Assembly: GCA_001430745.1 (NCBI GenBank)
Contig: KQ482074.1
Span: forward strand, 41,839-103,548
Length of the DNA stretch: 61,710 bases
Direction: 5' to 3'
From: Auxenochlorella pyrenoidosa
Lineage: Eukaryota; Chlorophyta; Trebouxiophyceae; Chlorellales; Chlorellaceae
This document shows positions 12,501-24,932 of the stretch, in pieces (position 1 is the first letter of the stretch; the number at the start of each line of letters is the position of its first letter). The notes beneath the pieces were generated by a model. The model was not told the origin of the DNA. It saw only the letters and a program-made list of their open reading frames with translations, and made no database searches. The position numbers and the translations under genes are program-made.

Positions 12501-15500
12501 GCCCTCCTTAATGCCTAGGTCTCCTACAAATGCCCTGCCTCGGTCGTCTGTCTCCAGCACCGCCCCTGCCTGCTGTGCGCTCAGCTCTGGCAGCTCAGAG
12601 GCGCCATCGGCTGCAGCACCTGGCTGCTGACGCAGCCGGAAGCGCACCTGCACCAGAGAATGATCAGAAAAGATTGCGCCAAGCTGAGGTGCTGGGCAAG
12701 GCTGGACACCTAATCAATTACGCTGCCAAGGCTTGCTGCCCGCAGGTATGCCACGTCTGACACGCAAGCCAAACATCAGCACAACCAACATGCGTGCCTC
12801 CCCCCACCTGCACGCCGCCGCCGCCGGCCGCATTGCCATAGCCATCAAGCAGTTGCACAGCACAATTGCGTAGCAGAAGGCGCTGCTTCTCGTTGCTGCC
12901 GTTTGTGACCGCCACCCTGTCGGGCAGCGATGCAGCTTCCAGCCTGCAGGAGAAGGAGGCAGGCAGGCCAAGTAAAGCTCCCCTCGCTGTTCTATCATAG
13001 TACACACTAAAAGGCGAAATCTAAAAACCTTCAACCTGTCAGCGTCAGCTTGCCGTCGCACCTCAGGGTCACAGGCTGCCCATGCTGCACCTCGAAGCGC
13101 ACGCTGGCGCTGCGCCGCATAGCCTCCTTCTTTGACAGCCCTGCTGCCAGCTCCGGACGCTGCTCCACGTATTCTGCAACCGCGGCATAGGTGCCCGCCG
13201 CCGTGAGCTCAGCCAGCTGGAAGGCCCACAGACCCTCCTCAGTCTGCAGCCCGTCCTCGCCGGCCTCGGCAGGCAGGTGGTAAGCCACTGCAGTCGCCTT
13301 GCTGCCGCCTGCAGACCGGAGAGGGAAGCGACAATCGCAGAAGTGCGTCACAAATTTGTAGGCAGGCAGCAGTGGAACGTGGGATTAAGCTATTATAGGC
13401 AAATCCATGAGAGGTTTTGCTGTCCAGCAACACTATGTGCTGCTTGCCGTGCCCGCACCACAAGGAACTGCAGGTCATCTGCGCCCACCTGGAGGCATGA
13501 CCTTGACAACCAAGCTGCCAGCCGCCACCTCTGGCGGCAGCGGCAGCCCATTCTCAGTCAGCACCTCCACGTTCAGCTGAGCGGCAGTGCCGGCCACGCA
13601 TTCGCTGCTCGCCAGCGCCTCAGGCAGCACCAGGCGCAGGTCAGTCACGGCATTGAGCGGCTGCATGACCAGCTGCAGCACGGCATCCGCCACCGCCACC
13701 TTGCGAGAGGCCGACTGCACGCGCAGCGCATAGGTGCCGGCCTGCAGGGACAGGATGACGGGTGGACAGTATGGTGTGCACTGCACAGCTGTCCTGGGCA
13801 AGGCATTGGCATTGCTTGCATGCAGAGTTTTGCCACCAGCAGCTGCACAGAGCAACTTGAATGGCATCGCTGCTGCCAGGGCATGCTCAGGAGCTGTGGC
13901 AGCACAACCTCACCTCGTCTGCTGTCAGTCGCACGTCCTTGAGCACCGCCACTCCCTTCTTCACTTTGATCTTGTTGCCGCCGTCAACCGCCACGTGGGC
14001 CGAACGCCCCGAGCCATCGGTGGCCAGGGCACTGCTGTTGACGGACACCTGTCAAGGATGCAATACAACAGTCACAGACCCCATGCGGCAGGGTTAGGGC
14101 AGGCAGGCTGGGCATAAATCGTACGGCTGCGAGCAATGCTGGTGCCCTGAGCCCTGGCCTGTTGCCCCCCCCTGCACGCCCCTCACCTCGAAAGTCTCGC
14201 TGGTGGTTGGGTTGCCAGCGGCATCGCACACCCGCACGCGCAGCTGCGGCAGAGTGGCCTTGGTTCCACACTCAATGGTGGCTGGGCCCTCCACCGTCAG
14301 CTGCGCAGGAGGCCCCGCCCGCAGCTCCACCGCCAGCGTGTCTTCCGTCAGCAGCGAGGCGCCCCCTTCGCCGCCAGAGTCGCGCACTGTGATGCGCACC
14401 GTCCTGGCAGGATGTCAAGACGAGCAGAGGGCAAGATGGCCGGACTGCCTTGCGCTCCAAATCTGCTGGCTGCAGATTCAGGCGTCTGGGGCTGCACGCA
14501 GAAAGGCGGAGAGCTGCATGCAGCAGACATGGCCAGCATGCATGCTCCAGCCCTGCCGGTGCTTACCCCGGGTGTCCGGACACGCGCATGCGCACAGAGT
14601 AGACCTGCTCGCCGCCCTGCGACACCCAGCCCCGCTCCCACTCCGCCTCGTCGTACTGCAGCGGCCCCTCCGACTCCAGCGTCAGACTGGGCTGGGGCAG
14701 CTCCCCTCCGCCGCCAGCACACCTGCAGACCACAGGGAGGCCAGTAGGGGGTGCCAGCAGGAAAGCTTGAACCGAGCATGGTGGGCAGCGCAACAAGCAC
14801 ACTAGCTGCGCCCTCGTCGCCACCCTCCTGCTGCACGCCCCCCCCGCCCACCCACCCACCCAGACACACGCCCACACGCCCCCTTCAGGCCATGCCCTAC
14901 CGATTGTTGAAAGCATCCAGTGCCTCGACCTCCATCACAAACTGCTGCCCGCACTGCACCACCCCAACCTCCTCTGCATTCTGGCTGGTCAGCTGATCCA
15001 CCAGGCTGCAGTGGGTGGGGGGAGGCAAGGATCATAGAGCGACATGCCGAGCTCCCCAAAAGTTGCTGCAGACAGGGCCAGCGCAGCAACCGTGATCCAG
15101 TTGCACCCGACTCCTGCGCCGGCCTCCTGCCGCCAGCCGCCCACCTGAGCGCCCAGCGGTCCGGTGCAGCAGGCACGGCATGCACCTCCACAGCTGCCTC
15201 CAGCACCAGCGGGGAGTCCTTGCTGGAGAAGCGCACCCACTCGCTGGCCACCTCGCTGCAGTGGTCTGGGGCCTGCGCAGACAATAAAGGGAGCGCAGCA
15301 GGGCGGCAGCATTGTGGACAGCGGACAATCTTGATGTACGAGCACGGCCATCAGCGGTCGAGCACAGGCTACATCCTGTCTCTGCAGATGCCTACCTTCA
15401 AGCCTGGCGGCAGCTTGATGGAGTCGCCGGTCCAGGTGCAGGTTTTGCCGCCGCCGCGGAAGGACACGGTGACCCTGCCCGACACCTGCTGCGCAGCGGG

Positions 15501-18500
15501 GGCGCCGCCCTCGTCCAGCAGCACAAGGCGCAGCCCACCGACTGCAGAGCGGGCAGTAGGCAGGGGCAGCCAGGGTTGCGTTGATGAGAAGTCTGGACAT
15601 TTCAAACGCAGGGCCTGCTTGTGCAAAGTAAGCAAGGTTCCTGCTTGCCCTGCTTGCAGGGCTCCAACAATTCACTCTGGAACGCAGCCCGAGCCTGGCC
15701 CCACCCTGTGCCTCACTTGGGCTGCCCGCTGGCACTCCCTCCAGCACTGCCACGGTGGTGAGGCCATCCTCCCCCTGCACTTCTTTCGTGGGCAGCGGCT
15801 GCCCATCGAAGATCAGCTGCAAGGAGGTGGGCTGCTGGGAGGGCTCCACCGCCAGCGGGAGGGCGAGGGTGCGGGTGGGGTCCGCGGCCGCCACCGCCGC
15901 TGCAGTGTGCTCATTGGAGGGGGAAGCCTTCACGCTGAGCCGCAGAGTGGCAGGGCCGGTTGTGGAAGTTGCACCTGTCAGGCCTGCCAGCCAGTCGCAG
16001 GAGAGGGAGCAGGCAAACCAGGGCATGTGGTTAATGAAGAGGGGCTTGTTCATCGCTTGCATGCCAGCATCCCTGCTGTGCAAAAGCTGGAAGCGAAGAA
16101 AGTGAAGTCAAAGCAGAGCTTGCACAAGGCCGGCACTCACCCTCCACTGTGGCAATGCCCAGCGCATTGACGCTGCACTCCTTGGCTGCTGGGCCAGCGG
16201 CCTCGCACTCGGCTAACACTGTGAAGCCCAGGTGGGGCGAGGGAGCTGTGGGGTTCCCCCATGCATCAAAGGCTGCCACCTGAAAGGGCGGCAGTGCGCC
16301 ACCGTGCTGCAGCGTGACGGGCTGCCCATCCCCTGCATCCTCCCAGGGGTGTCCCGGCAGGAGGCGCAGCGAGCGGGCCGCGCCGGCACGCAGCCGCAGC
16401 GGCAGCGTGACGGCCTGAAGGTCTGGCACGCCCGCCAGCCTCACATGCAGCTGCACCTCTGCAACTGGGAGGCTCTGCCGCGAGGGCGCGGCCTGCGCCT
16501 GTCGTGCTGTGGGGTGCGACAGCCCATCTGTGCCCGACAGCAGCGCCAGGCCGGACTCGGCGCCTGTCTCAGCTGCAGCAGCCGCCTCGTCTGTGCCCAG
16601 CAGCTGCAGCCCCTGGATGAGCACCCCGTCCTCCACAGCTGCCTGCTGCGCCACCACTCTCAGTTCCTCGCAGGGCTGCACCCCGCCATCTGGGCTTGGC
16701 AGCGCTGCTGCAATGGTCAGGCTGGGTGGCGTGGCGGTGGCAGCCAGAGCCACCTCGTTGCCAAAGCGGTCGGCAAACATCACCTTGAGGGGCGGTAGCA
16801 CCTCGCCTGCAGGAAGGGGTGAGTTGGGAAGTCAGGAAAGACCAACGAGGGCAGAGAAGATATTCTGTACATTGCGTGCAGCACAGAAGGCAGGGGCGTC
16901 GGTAGCAAACAAGTGGCCCACAGGTACAGGGCAGAGCACAATGCTACTTTCAAATGTATTTACTGGCCGAGCTGAACTGCAAGGCACTCACCCAGAGCAA
17001 GCCCCTGAAGCGCCGCCACTGCCTTGCCCTCGCCAGAGAGGCTGAAGCTGCAGGGCGGACCCGGCGCCACCAGCAGCGCCACAACAGCACGCAGCGGCGG
17101 CTGGCCAGGAGCTGCCGGCGCCGCCACAAACTCGAGGGCGAAGCGCCCCGAGTGCTGCAGGCCATCGCTGACGCGGGCAAACTGGAAGGTTTCCTTGTTG
17201 GGAGTCTTGTTCTCCACTGCAAGCAGCAGCTCAGAGCCGGCCGGGATGCCTGGCCCGTGCTCGCTGCCGCTGCCAGCCGCTGCGGCCCCGCCGCCATCAT
17301 TGGCATCTGCGTTCTCGTCCTGACGCGCCCGTGCTTTCTTGCCCTTGCGCTGTCGCTTGCCAGCGCGCCCGCTGCCGCCAGCTGCCTCATCATCTCCTCC
17401 GCCGGCGCCAGCATCACCTGCCTGGCCCTCGGGCGGCAGCCGCCACAGGCGCTGCGTCACCACGATGCGCTCATTGCTGCAGGGCACTTTGAGGATGCGC
17501 TGTCCGGCGCCATTTAGCACCGAAACTGTCGTTTCCTGCATGGAGAGGGGGCCAGCAGACGACCAAGGTGATGGAGAGGAGCCCCCAGCACTTCCTGAGT
17601 GGTGCAATGGCTGCATCTGTGGCATCAGGCAAGCAACTTGGGCGCTGACTCAGGTGCCCCGTGCCCGCAGCTGCTCTCACTGGGATGGTGTCGCCAGCAA
17701 CAAACTCCAAGGGTTGGCCTGTGGCAAAGCGCATGGGCTCAATGCGCAGTGAACTGGCCACCTGCAGGACAATGGCACAGCGCAGGCCAAGTCAGCTCTG
17801 AAGCGCGAGCAGGGCAGTGCCAGAAGCAGCAAGGACACCAGCCTGCAACACCAGACAGGCTCTGCTCCATCATCTCGGGTACCTCTCCTTGCCTTGAGCA
17901 TCTCCTTGGCCAGGTATTCCAGCTGTTCCGCCTCTGACATCACCGCCTCGATGCGCCGCAGGCTGAACTGCTTCTCGCAGCCGCTGCCGTGCAGCTCGGC
18001 GGGCAGCAGCTCAATGTGCACGCGGCCATTGGCGTACGCGCCGTCCTCCCGCACCACCTGCGGAGGAGGCGCTTGAGAGGAGGCCAGTAAGGCAGCAGAG
18101 GTGAAACAGAAAAGGGCTTGGCAGGAAGCTCTTCAGCAGGTGCTGCTCCTGGCATGCGACAGCAGCTCAAGCTTTGCCCCACAGCCTCAGGCTTGCTGCC
18201 ACCCAGCCCACCTGGGGGATGGTGAAGTGCAGCACGCGGCCCACCAGCTGCGGCTTGGCATTGATGCGTACCACGTCGCCACGGCACACTGTGCGGACGC
18301 CGTCAGTGATGCGCTCAAAGACGGTTGTCTCCTCGCCCAGCTTGGCACGTAGTGCAGCCTGGATGGACACAGGCAGGCAGCAGCATGCATGAGACATGCA
18401 AGGCTCACATAATCTTCAGTGCTGCAGGGCGGCAGGCAAGCATGCGGGTCGGAACACAGCCAGGCAGGCAGGCGGGCGGGCACGCAGGCAGGCAGGCAGG

Positions 18501-21500
18501 CAGGCGAACGACAAGAAAGACGGCATGGGATCGAGACACTGGGCATCCCAGCCACCTGTGTGCGGCCATCAGCCAGTGTCTCAAAGCGCACAGACTTGTC
18601 GAGTGTGGCGTGGCAGCGCTGCAGCCACTGCCGAAACTTAGCCTCCATCTGGCGCTCGCCGGGCACGGCGCCAGCCAGCACCTCAACCAGGTTGTCACGA
18701 AACAGGAGCTGCAAATCCAGAGGGCACACAGGAGTGTAGCGGCTGTGCAGAGGCCAGGCAAAAATTCAATAGCACCTCATAAGATTGCTGTTTGACAAAT
18801 TCTGCTGGTGAAACCAGACCCCTTGTGGCAGGCTGAAACGCGTCAATGAGTCCGTCCATAGCTACCACACGGAGGCAGCTTGCACCCACCTTGTTGCGTG
18901 TCACCCTGAAAGCAGGGCCAAAAAAAAGCGTGCCACGCAGGCGACGGAATGCCTCGTCTGGTAGCACGTCCTGCAAAAGCGACAGCGATGGGGTCACGAG
19001 GTGCACTTCAGGTGCTACACACCCATTCAGCTGCGCCTGCATGTTGAGGGATGGCAAAATATGCCTGCGGCCTGCTGCCCCCCTGACCCCGCCCTGCCCT
19101 GCCTGTCCTGCCCCGTCCGCCCTGTTCCCTCAGTCCCTGCACACCGCCCAGGCCAACCCCCACCACAGCCTGCGCACCTTGGCCTGGGCATTACGCTTGC
19201 TGCGCACCGCCTCCACAAATGGCAGTGTGTCGATGCGAGCCCCAGGGATGAGGCGGCCCTGCCAGAAGGCCTCGAAAATTGGAGCCATCTGCCAGTTGCC
19301 CAGTGCCTCCTCATCTTCATCCTCTTCCATGGCAGCAGGCCCAGCCCCGCCGCCGCCAACCTGTGTGCCTCGAGGCACCGCCTGCGTGCCACGCGGCAGC
19401 TGTGTGGGAGCAATCTGCGTTGCGCGTCCGCCACCAAAAGGCGGCGAGCTGGCAGGCTTGGTGGAGGTCTGCAGGTTCTCCACCGGCACCGTCTCCTGAT
19501 CATTCTGGAAGGGATAGTAGTACAGGACTCCGTAGACGGTGCCCTGCAGGCCCACATAGAGATATGGAGCAGCAGGCAGTCACAAAATGCCAGCAGGGCG
19601 GGATCAACGCTTGAGCACAACCCAAGCAGGGCACACACCATGGCATGCACCCTGCACAGCAATGCTGACCCGCACTACACCCCTCACCTTGTCTGGCACT
19701 TGCAGGGTGAAGGGCAGCTCCGCCTGCTGTGCCCGCAGCAGCTTGGTCTCCATGTCGTCCTCCACCTCTGCCAGCCGCTGCTGCCACACCACGCGCGAGT
19801 CGACCTGCGGGGAGGCGAGCCCAGCGTCCGGGATCTGCACCTGCCTGTGCGCCTTCCAACTACCCGATGGCCAGCTTTCTGACAAGCTCTACCAGCCTCC
19901 CAACTGCTCGGAACCGCAGGAGCGCATGTTGGCACCCAAGCCCATCCCGACCTGGAAATGCAGCACGATGTCGGGGAAGGGCTCGCCGTTGGGCAGGCGC
20001 CCCTCACGCACTGCGGCGCTGCCGCCGGCGGTGCGGTTCCCCAGCTCGCCATGCAGGTAGTAGTGGTACAGGTGGGCCAGCTCCTGCAGCGGAGGCCAGG
20101 AGTGCCAGATGTACGAGGCAGGAGAGCGGCAAACTTGCAGGCATCAAAGGGTAACCTGGTAGATGCATGCCCCTCTCTGCCGCCAACGTCCTGCCAGGCC
20201 CAGCGCGCAGCCCGCAGGCCATCCTGCATTTAATCCGCATCCTAGCTTCCCCTCCAGTTCCACCTCCCACCTGGCAGATGTGGGTGCCCGCCTCATCGTC
20301 CATGATCTGGCGCAGAACATCCGGCTTCAAGTCACCAATCACCACGCGAGTGAAGCTGGGCCCAGCGCCGCTGCCGCCGGCATCGTCGCCATCCTCGGCC
20401 TCTCTCTCGCCCGCCACCCAGGAGCGTGCCACCGCAAAGGGCTGCTCCATGGGTGCCAGGGTGGAGGGATCTGCCGGGTTGCGGTGCACCATGTCCTCCA
20501 CATACACCTCCTGCGGGGGTTGGGGTGGGGTGGGGTGAGGTGGGGTGGGGGGTTGATCGCCAAGAGGCGCTTGGTGCAGCCAGCGTGAGGGTTGCTGCAG
20601 CAAGTTGCGCAGCTTGCGGTCATGAAATTCCTGCTGCTTTGCTCCTTCTGTCTGAGCTCCCATATCTGCCATGCCAACAACAGCCCATTGCTCTCGCCTC
20701 TCGCGCTGCGTAGCGGGCCTCCAGGTCTGCTGCTGCCAGGCACAGCTCGTGCACGTACTGCACATCGGCGCGCTTGGTGGCCACCTTGATGGAGCTGCAG
20801 CAGGGCCAAAGGAGAAGGGTTGGAGACATAGAATTGGCGCGACGAGGATGATCCAATGCCCTGCCAATGATGCTTGCTTGCCGAGGCAACTGGCTGCCCA
20901 CCTTCCCATGAAAAAGCCGGCGTTCTTGGATCCCACGCCAAAGAAGGACAGGTCGCCGGTGAGGAAGCGGCCTGCACCGGCAGCAGCCCCACCGCCGCGC
21001 CCTGCAGGCGCTGGCTCCTGCGGCGCTGCACCGCGCTCCTCCATGCTCAGGTTCATCACCGCCTGGAGATGACGGCAGAAGATTGAGGGCGTGCAAGGGC
21101 TGCCCCTCACTGGGAACAGCAGCAGCAAGGTGCCCAGGTGGCGGAACAGCTGGATGGCAGGAGCGGACAGCATGGCCACAGCTGCCGCTCCCTTGGCCTC
21201 TGCCCGCCCTCTCACGAACTGGCACATATCTCAACCCTACCCACCCAGTCTGCCAGTTCGTGCTTGTTCATGCCGCAGCCGTTGTCCTGGATGGCCACCA
21301 GGCCGCTCGCAGTTGCTGGGTTGGTGCCAGACACCACCAGTGACACAGTGATAGCGCGGCGGCGGGGCGCGTTGCACCGGGTGGCACGCAGACTGTTGTC
21401 CACAAACTCGGCCAGGGCATACACAAAGGGGTGGCGGCCCTGGTGCCAGGGAGCAGAGTTCGCTGGTTGTCAGGCCAGCATGCATGCAGGAGCACCATGG

Positions 21501-22014
21501 GCATGCGCAGCGACACACTTGGACAAACTGCAACGCACCGATGCACATGATTGGCCTTCAAACATCAAGCAGCCCGCCTTTTTGCCCTACCTGCGCTGCA
21601 AAGTACTCGAATTCACCGGCCATGGTGAGGGTCTTGGGGTGGGGCTGGAAGCTGATGCGCTCGCGCACAGGCGCCGCCAGAGCCGCGCTTGCTGCCGAGG
21701 CGAGCACCAGCGTGGTGCCATCGCGGATTTGCTGCACATCGGCATCGCTCTCAAACATCTTTGTCGTGTCGGTGATCACGTAGTCCTGCAGGCACAAGGG
21801 TTGCAGGGCGGTGTCAAAAGCAGACAGACGGCGACAGGCAGCGGCGGCGGCAGAACCGGCAGCGGCGGCAGCATACAATCCAGCGTACCTTGTCCTTCAG
21901 CTGAGAGAAATGAATCTCTGCTGCGGCTCGGAGCGCCCCGATGCCCGCCAGAGGCAGCGGCAGGAGCGCGGAGCCTCCAGTCTCCGGCAGCAAGAGGCGG
22001 CAGGCTGGCGACAT
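9518..22014 (-). CDS. GMI1: SMCHD1/GMI1-like protein: GHKL ATPase plus SMC hinge, 2333 aa
   Basis: Relatives act on chromosome structure, silencing and recombination (SMCHD1 in animals, GMI1 in plants). 36 exons: 22014-21889, 21785-21591, 21439-21245, 21062-20902, 20794-20698, 20510-20271, 20083-19952, 19804-19688, 19543-19178, 18970-18890, 18708-18556, 18358-18212, 18057-17893, 17761-17681, 17535-16992, 16806-16141, 15983-15717, 15541-15396, 15272-15145, 15005-14901, 14722-14567, 14403-14187, 14048-13914, 13741-13489, 13308-13062, 12943-12808, 12647-12497, 12273-12126, 12000-11868, 11750-11552, 11398-11048, 10896-10718, 10518-10375, 10218-10114, 9970-9820, 9702-9518. GHKL motifs: N-box ALAEFVDNSL (E118, N122), G1 DNGCGM (159-164), G2 FGVGSKNAGFFMG (about 213-225). 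LAHLYHYYLHG matches the family. Coiled coil about 1852-1896, SMC hinge about 1963-2187, second coiled coil 2222-2270, basic tail KRRRRG. Two introns (donors at 20697 and 17892) are GC-AG. The acceptor before 15983 has a second AG six bases on. Confidence 0.9.
18461..18505. repeat. Intronic CAGG-type tetranucleotide repeat
   Basis: A run of CAGG/CGGG/CAGG units lies inside the intron between the 153-base and 147-base exons of the SMCHD1-like gene. It is simple-sequence DNA with no coding content. Confidence 0.8.
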
Positions 22015-22381
22015 TATCTCAGGTCGCTTTGGGCGCGTTTCAGGGACGATCAGGCGCCTGTTCCGTCCAGCTGCTGCCGCCTGCTCATTCTTTTGTCTAT
22101 GCACGAAAACGTGCTGTCCCACAGGCTGTCGCACACCTTATGATGCGTCGAGGAACTGCAAACCCTGGACCAAGAACCTGAACCCGCGCTTTCCTGCTGT
22201 CTCTGCTGCGCCAGCTGTCCGTCTTCCGTGGCCTCTCCGTTCCAGCCTCTCACTTCCTTGGATCATCTTTCGGGCATTCCAGAAATTGCGAGCAACAGCC
22301 CGATCGCTCCTTAGGCTTCGCAAGACACCCGAAGTGCGTGCAAACCTCCACGGCTGCAGCCCTCTCCCTGCACACGCCTCG
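22015..22381. promoter_or_regulatory. Divergent promoter region, SMCHD1-like (-) and reductase (+)
   Basis: The two start codons are head to head, 367 bases apart, so both 5' UTRs and promoters must share this stretch. I can name no specific element in it. Upstream of 22014 the SMCHD1 frame stays open without an ATG. Confidence 0.55.
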
Positions 22382-24239
22382 ATGACGCTAGTGGCGGTGA
22401 CTGGAGGCGGCGGTTACGTTGCCACGGAGCTGATCCACCAGCTGCTGGTGCGCCGGCGCCCACCGCCGCTCCTGCCGCCAGGTGCCACCGACACCTTGCT
22501 TTGACTGCGAACAGGCTGCCGCCATCAAGCAGAATGTTGATGCCCGTTTATGCCCACAACCCCTGTCGGCCTGCAGGCCAAGGGATATAGCGTGAGGGCT
22601 ACGGTGCGCAGCAAGGCTGACTCCGACAAGGTGGGCCATCTGGAGCGGCTCGCGGCGGCGCTGCCGGGTGAGAGCGGTGCTGGGGGGCCGCGTGGTCTGC
22701 CCGCACCCAGCAATCTGCATGGCGCGGTGAAGATGGATGCCTGGGCCCTGGGCCGCGCTTGGGCAGCTGTCCCTGCCTCCGAGGGAGCATTGCCCGCTGT
22801 GCTCCTTCTGAGGAGGGCAGCCAGGACTGTGGCCCCCCCCCTCCCTCCAGGCTCGCTGGAGCTGGTGGAGGCCGACCTGCTGGCAGAGGGCGCCTTTGAC
22901 GCCGCCTTTGCCGGCTGCGCCTACGTCTTCCACACCGCCTCGCCCTTCTTCATCGAGGCGGGCGACCCGCAGGCGCAGCTGGTGGACCCGGCGGTGCGGG
23001 GCACGCGCAACGTCATGGCGGCGGCCGCCAAGAACAAGGCCAGCGTGTGGCGCGTGGTGCTGACCTCATCCTGCGCAGGCGGGTCCCCCCGGGGCGGCGC
23101 CTTGCCAGATCAGTTGGCATGCTGGTCTCGCGCGGGTGGCGGGAGCCCTGCAGCAGGCAGGCGACCGCCAAGCTTGGACAAGGTGCTGTGCAAGAACGCT
23201 GCCTGAGCACGTTGCCCGGCCCCCTCGGCTTCCTGCCTGCAGCCATCAAGGGCATGGGCAGCCCGGTGCCGCCCGTCCAGGGCTCCACCTACAGCGAGGC
23301 CGACTGGAACGAGACCTCCACCGTGGCCAAGGGGGAGGCCTACTGGGTCAGCAAGGTGCAGGCGGAGCGCGCGGCCTGGGAGGCAGCCAAGGAGGCGGGG
23401 CTGGACTTGGTGACCATCCTGCCGGGTGAGCGCTGCCTGGGCGTTGCGCCAGGGACAGCCACATGCACAGCCGCTGCCTGCAGGTGGGGCTTCGCAAGCA
23501 TGCCCTGGTGGGGAGGTTTGCCTGCTACTGGGAAGTCCACGCCAGCTGGGGGATCGATGCACCCCGGCCCTGCTGTAAACATGCGCTGCGCTGCGCTGCG
23601 CCGCAGAGTTTGTCATGGGCCCCGTCATCTCCACCCGCTCCGACGCCACCTCGCTCGGCTACATGAAAGGCTGGGTGGAGGGCAGCGCCCATGATGGCGC
23701 CCCCGTGTTTGCCGACGTGCGCGACGTGGCGCGCGCGCACATCTTGGCGGCAGAGACGCCCTCTGCCAGCGGGCGCTACATCGTGTCCAACAGCCACAGC
23801 ACGCCGGGTGCCCACATCTCGGCCTGGCTGCAGGTGGGCCAAGGCTGGCCTTGTAATAATGGGGGCCGGTGGGACCACTGCGGGACCTGTGGCACTGCCT
23901 GCTGCCGCTGCTACTCAAGTGTGGTGCTGCAAGGCCTGTGCAGCTGCTCCACCTCCCTAGACAGTGTGCCGTCCTGCTTCGACTGCATGTTCCGCCCGGC
24001 CCGAGCAGGCACCTTCCAGCGTGCCCAGCTGTGTGGCCTGCCGCTCCCCGCAGGAGCGCTTCCCCGACTGCCAGTTTGCCGCGGGCGACCCCGGCGAGCC
24101 GGAGGAGCTGATCAACAACTCGCGGGTGCAGAGGGAGCTGGGGCTGGCCATCACCCCGGTCAAGGAGACGGTGCAGGACATGGCGGCCTCGCTGGTGGCG
24201 CTCGGCCTGGCGCAGCCCAAGCGCCGGGCGCAGCAGTGA
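22382..24239 (+). CDS. NAD(P)-dependent dehydrogenase, dihydroflavonol-4-reductase/cinnamoyl-CoA-reductase-like
   Basis: Extended short-chain dehydrogenase that probably reduces a carbonyl substrate with NADPH in the cytosol; the substrate cannot be told from sequence. Exons are 22382-22447, 22577-22667, 22851-23078, 23243-23425, 23607-23833 and 24054-24239 (326 residues, frame closes). The nucleotide-binding loop is AVTGGGGYVATEL at the N-terminus. YVFHTASPFF, a TSSCA strand and EADWNE are DFR/CCR-family features. The catalytic pair is Y162 and K166 (AYWVSK). The third intron (donor after 23078) is GC-AG: only that splice restores the frame into AIKGMG. A DFR-like fold does not mean flavonoid synthesis in an alga; the family is broad. 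Confidence 0.88.
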
Positions 24240-24932
24240 GGCGGCATCCCCTGCGGCTGCCCTGCATGTCACCCCTGCGCAGGCCCCAGCATCCTGCTTC
24301 TCCGTCCTGTGTTCTCCTGTATCGCCCCTGCTCCCCCTCTCTGCACGCCTTTGACCCTTTTGCTATGCACTGCTTTTGATCACTGCTCGTTTTGTGCTGT
24401 TGAGCGCCTCAGAATTTTGTGAAGCACGTCGACTGGAGTGCCTCACAACAGACTTGCCCTGTTCAGCAGCCATCTTAGGGTGTCTATTTGGCTAGTAGGA
24501 GTTCCGACCTTCATGTCTGCTCATTGTGTCTTCTCGTTCGGGATGGCACAGAGATTCTCAGTGTCGACGAGGGATCGCTGGCATTGGACAACCTGCTGTG
24601 CGTGCCCAGCCACAAGCGCACACCCAGCTTGCTGCCCTGCTGCAGCAGGTCCATCCGACCGCCCGCAGCTTGCTGATGGAAAGCATGGAAGGAAGCAGGC
24701 AGCTCAACAGCTCGTCCTGAAAGCGACCGCGCAGGACACAGCGGCGACGGCAGCGCAAGAGCTGGCAGGGGCTGGGCTCCCTGCACCAGTTGCTCGCGAG
24801 CTCCGTCACATTACCTTGCCCCCGAATTTATTTGTTGCCAAGCCACCGGACGCAGGTTGCGGGGTGGAGCAAAAGAGGGTTTTTGTTTTGCACTTCTCGG
24901 CACCTGCATCTCCCAGCCTTTGGCGGAGCCGG
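24240..24932. other. Intergenic: reductase 3' UTR and cereblon promoter
   Basis: Nearly 700 bases between two genes on the plus strand. No exon, RNA gene or repeat was recognised. The half next to cereblon presumably contains its promoter. Confidence 0.5.

Noticed and set aside
22015..22134. Extension of the SMCHD1-like protein to 22134
   Set aside because: The codon at 22134 is GTG; the ATG at 22014 starts sequence resembling the family N-terminus.
22382..24239. Calling the dehydrogenase a flavonoid-pathway DFR or anthocyanidin enzyme
   Set aside because: The fold and catalytic residues are shared by a large reductase family, and substrate-specific residues cannot be judged here.
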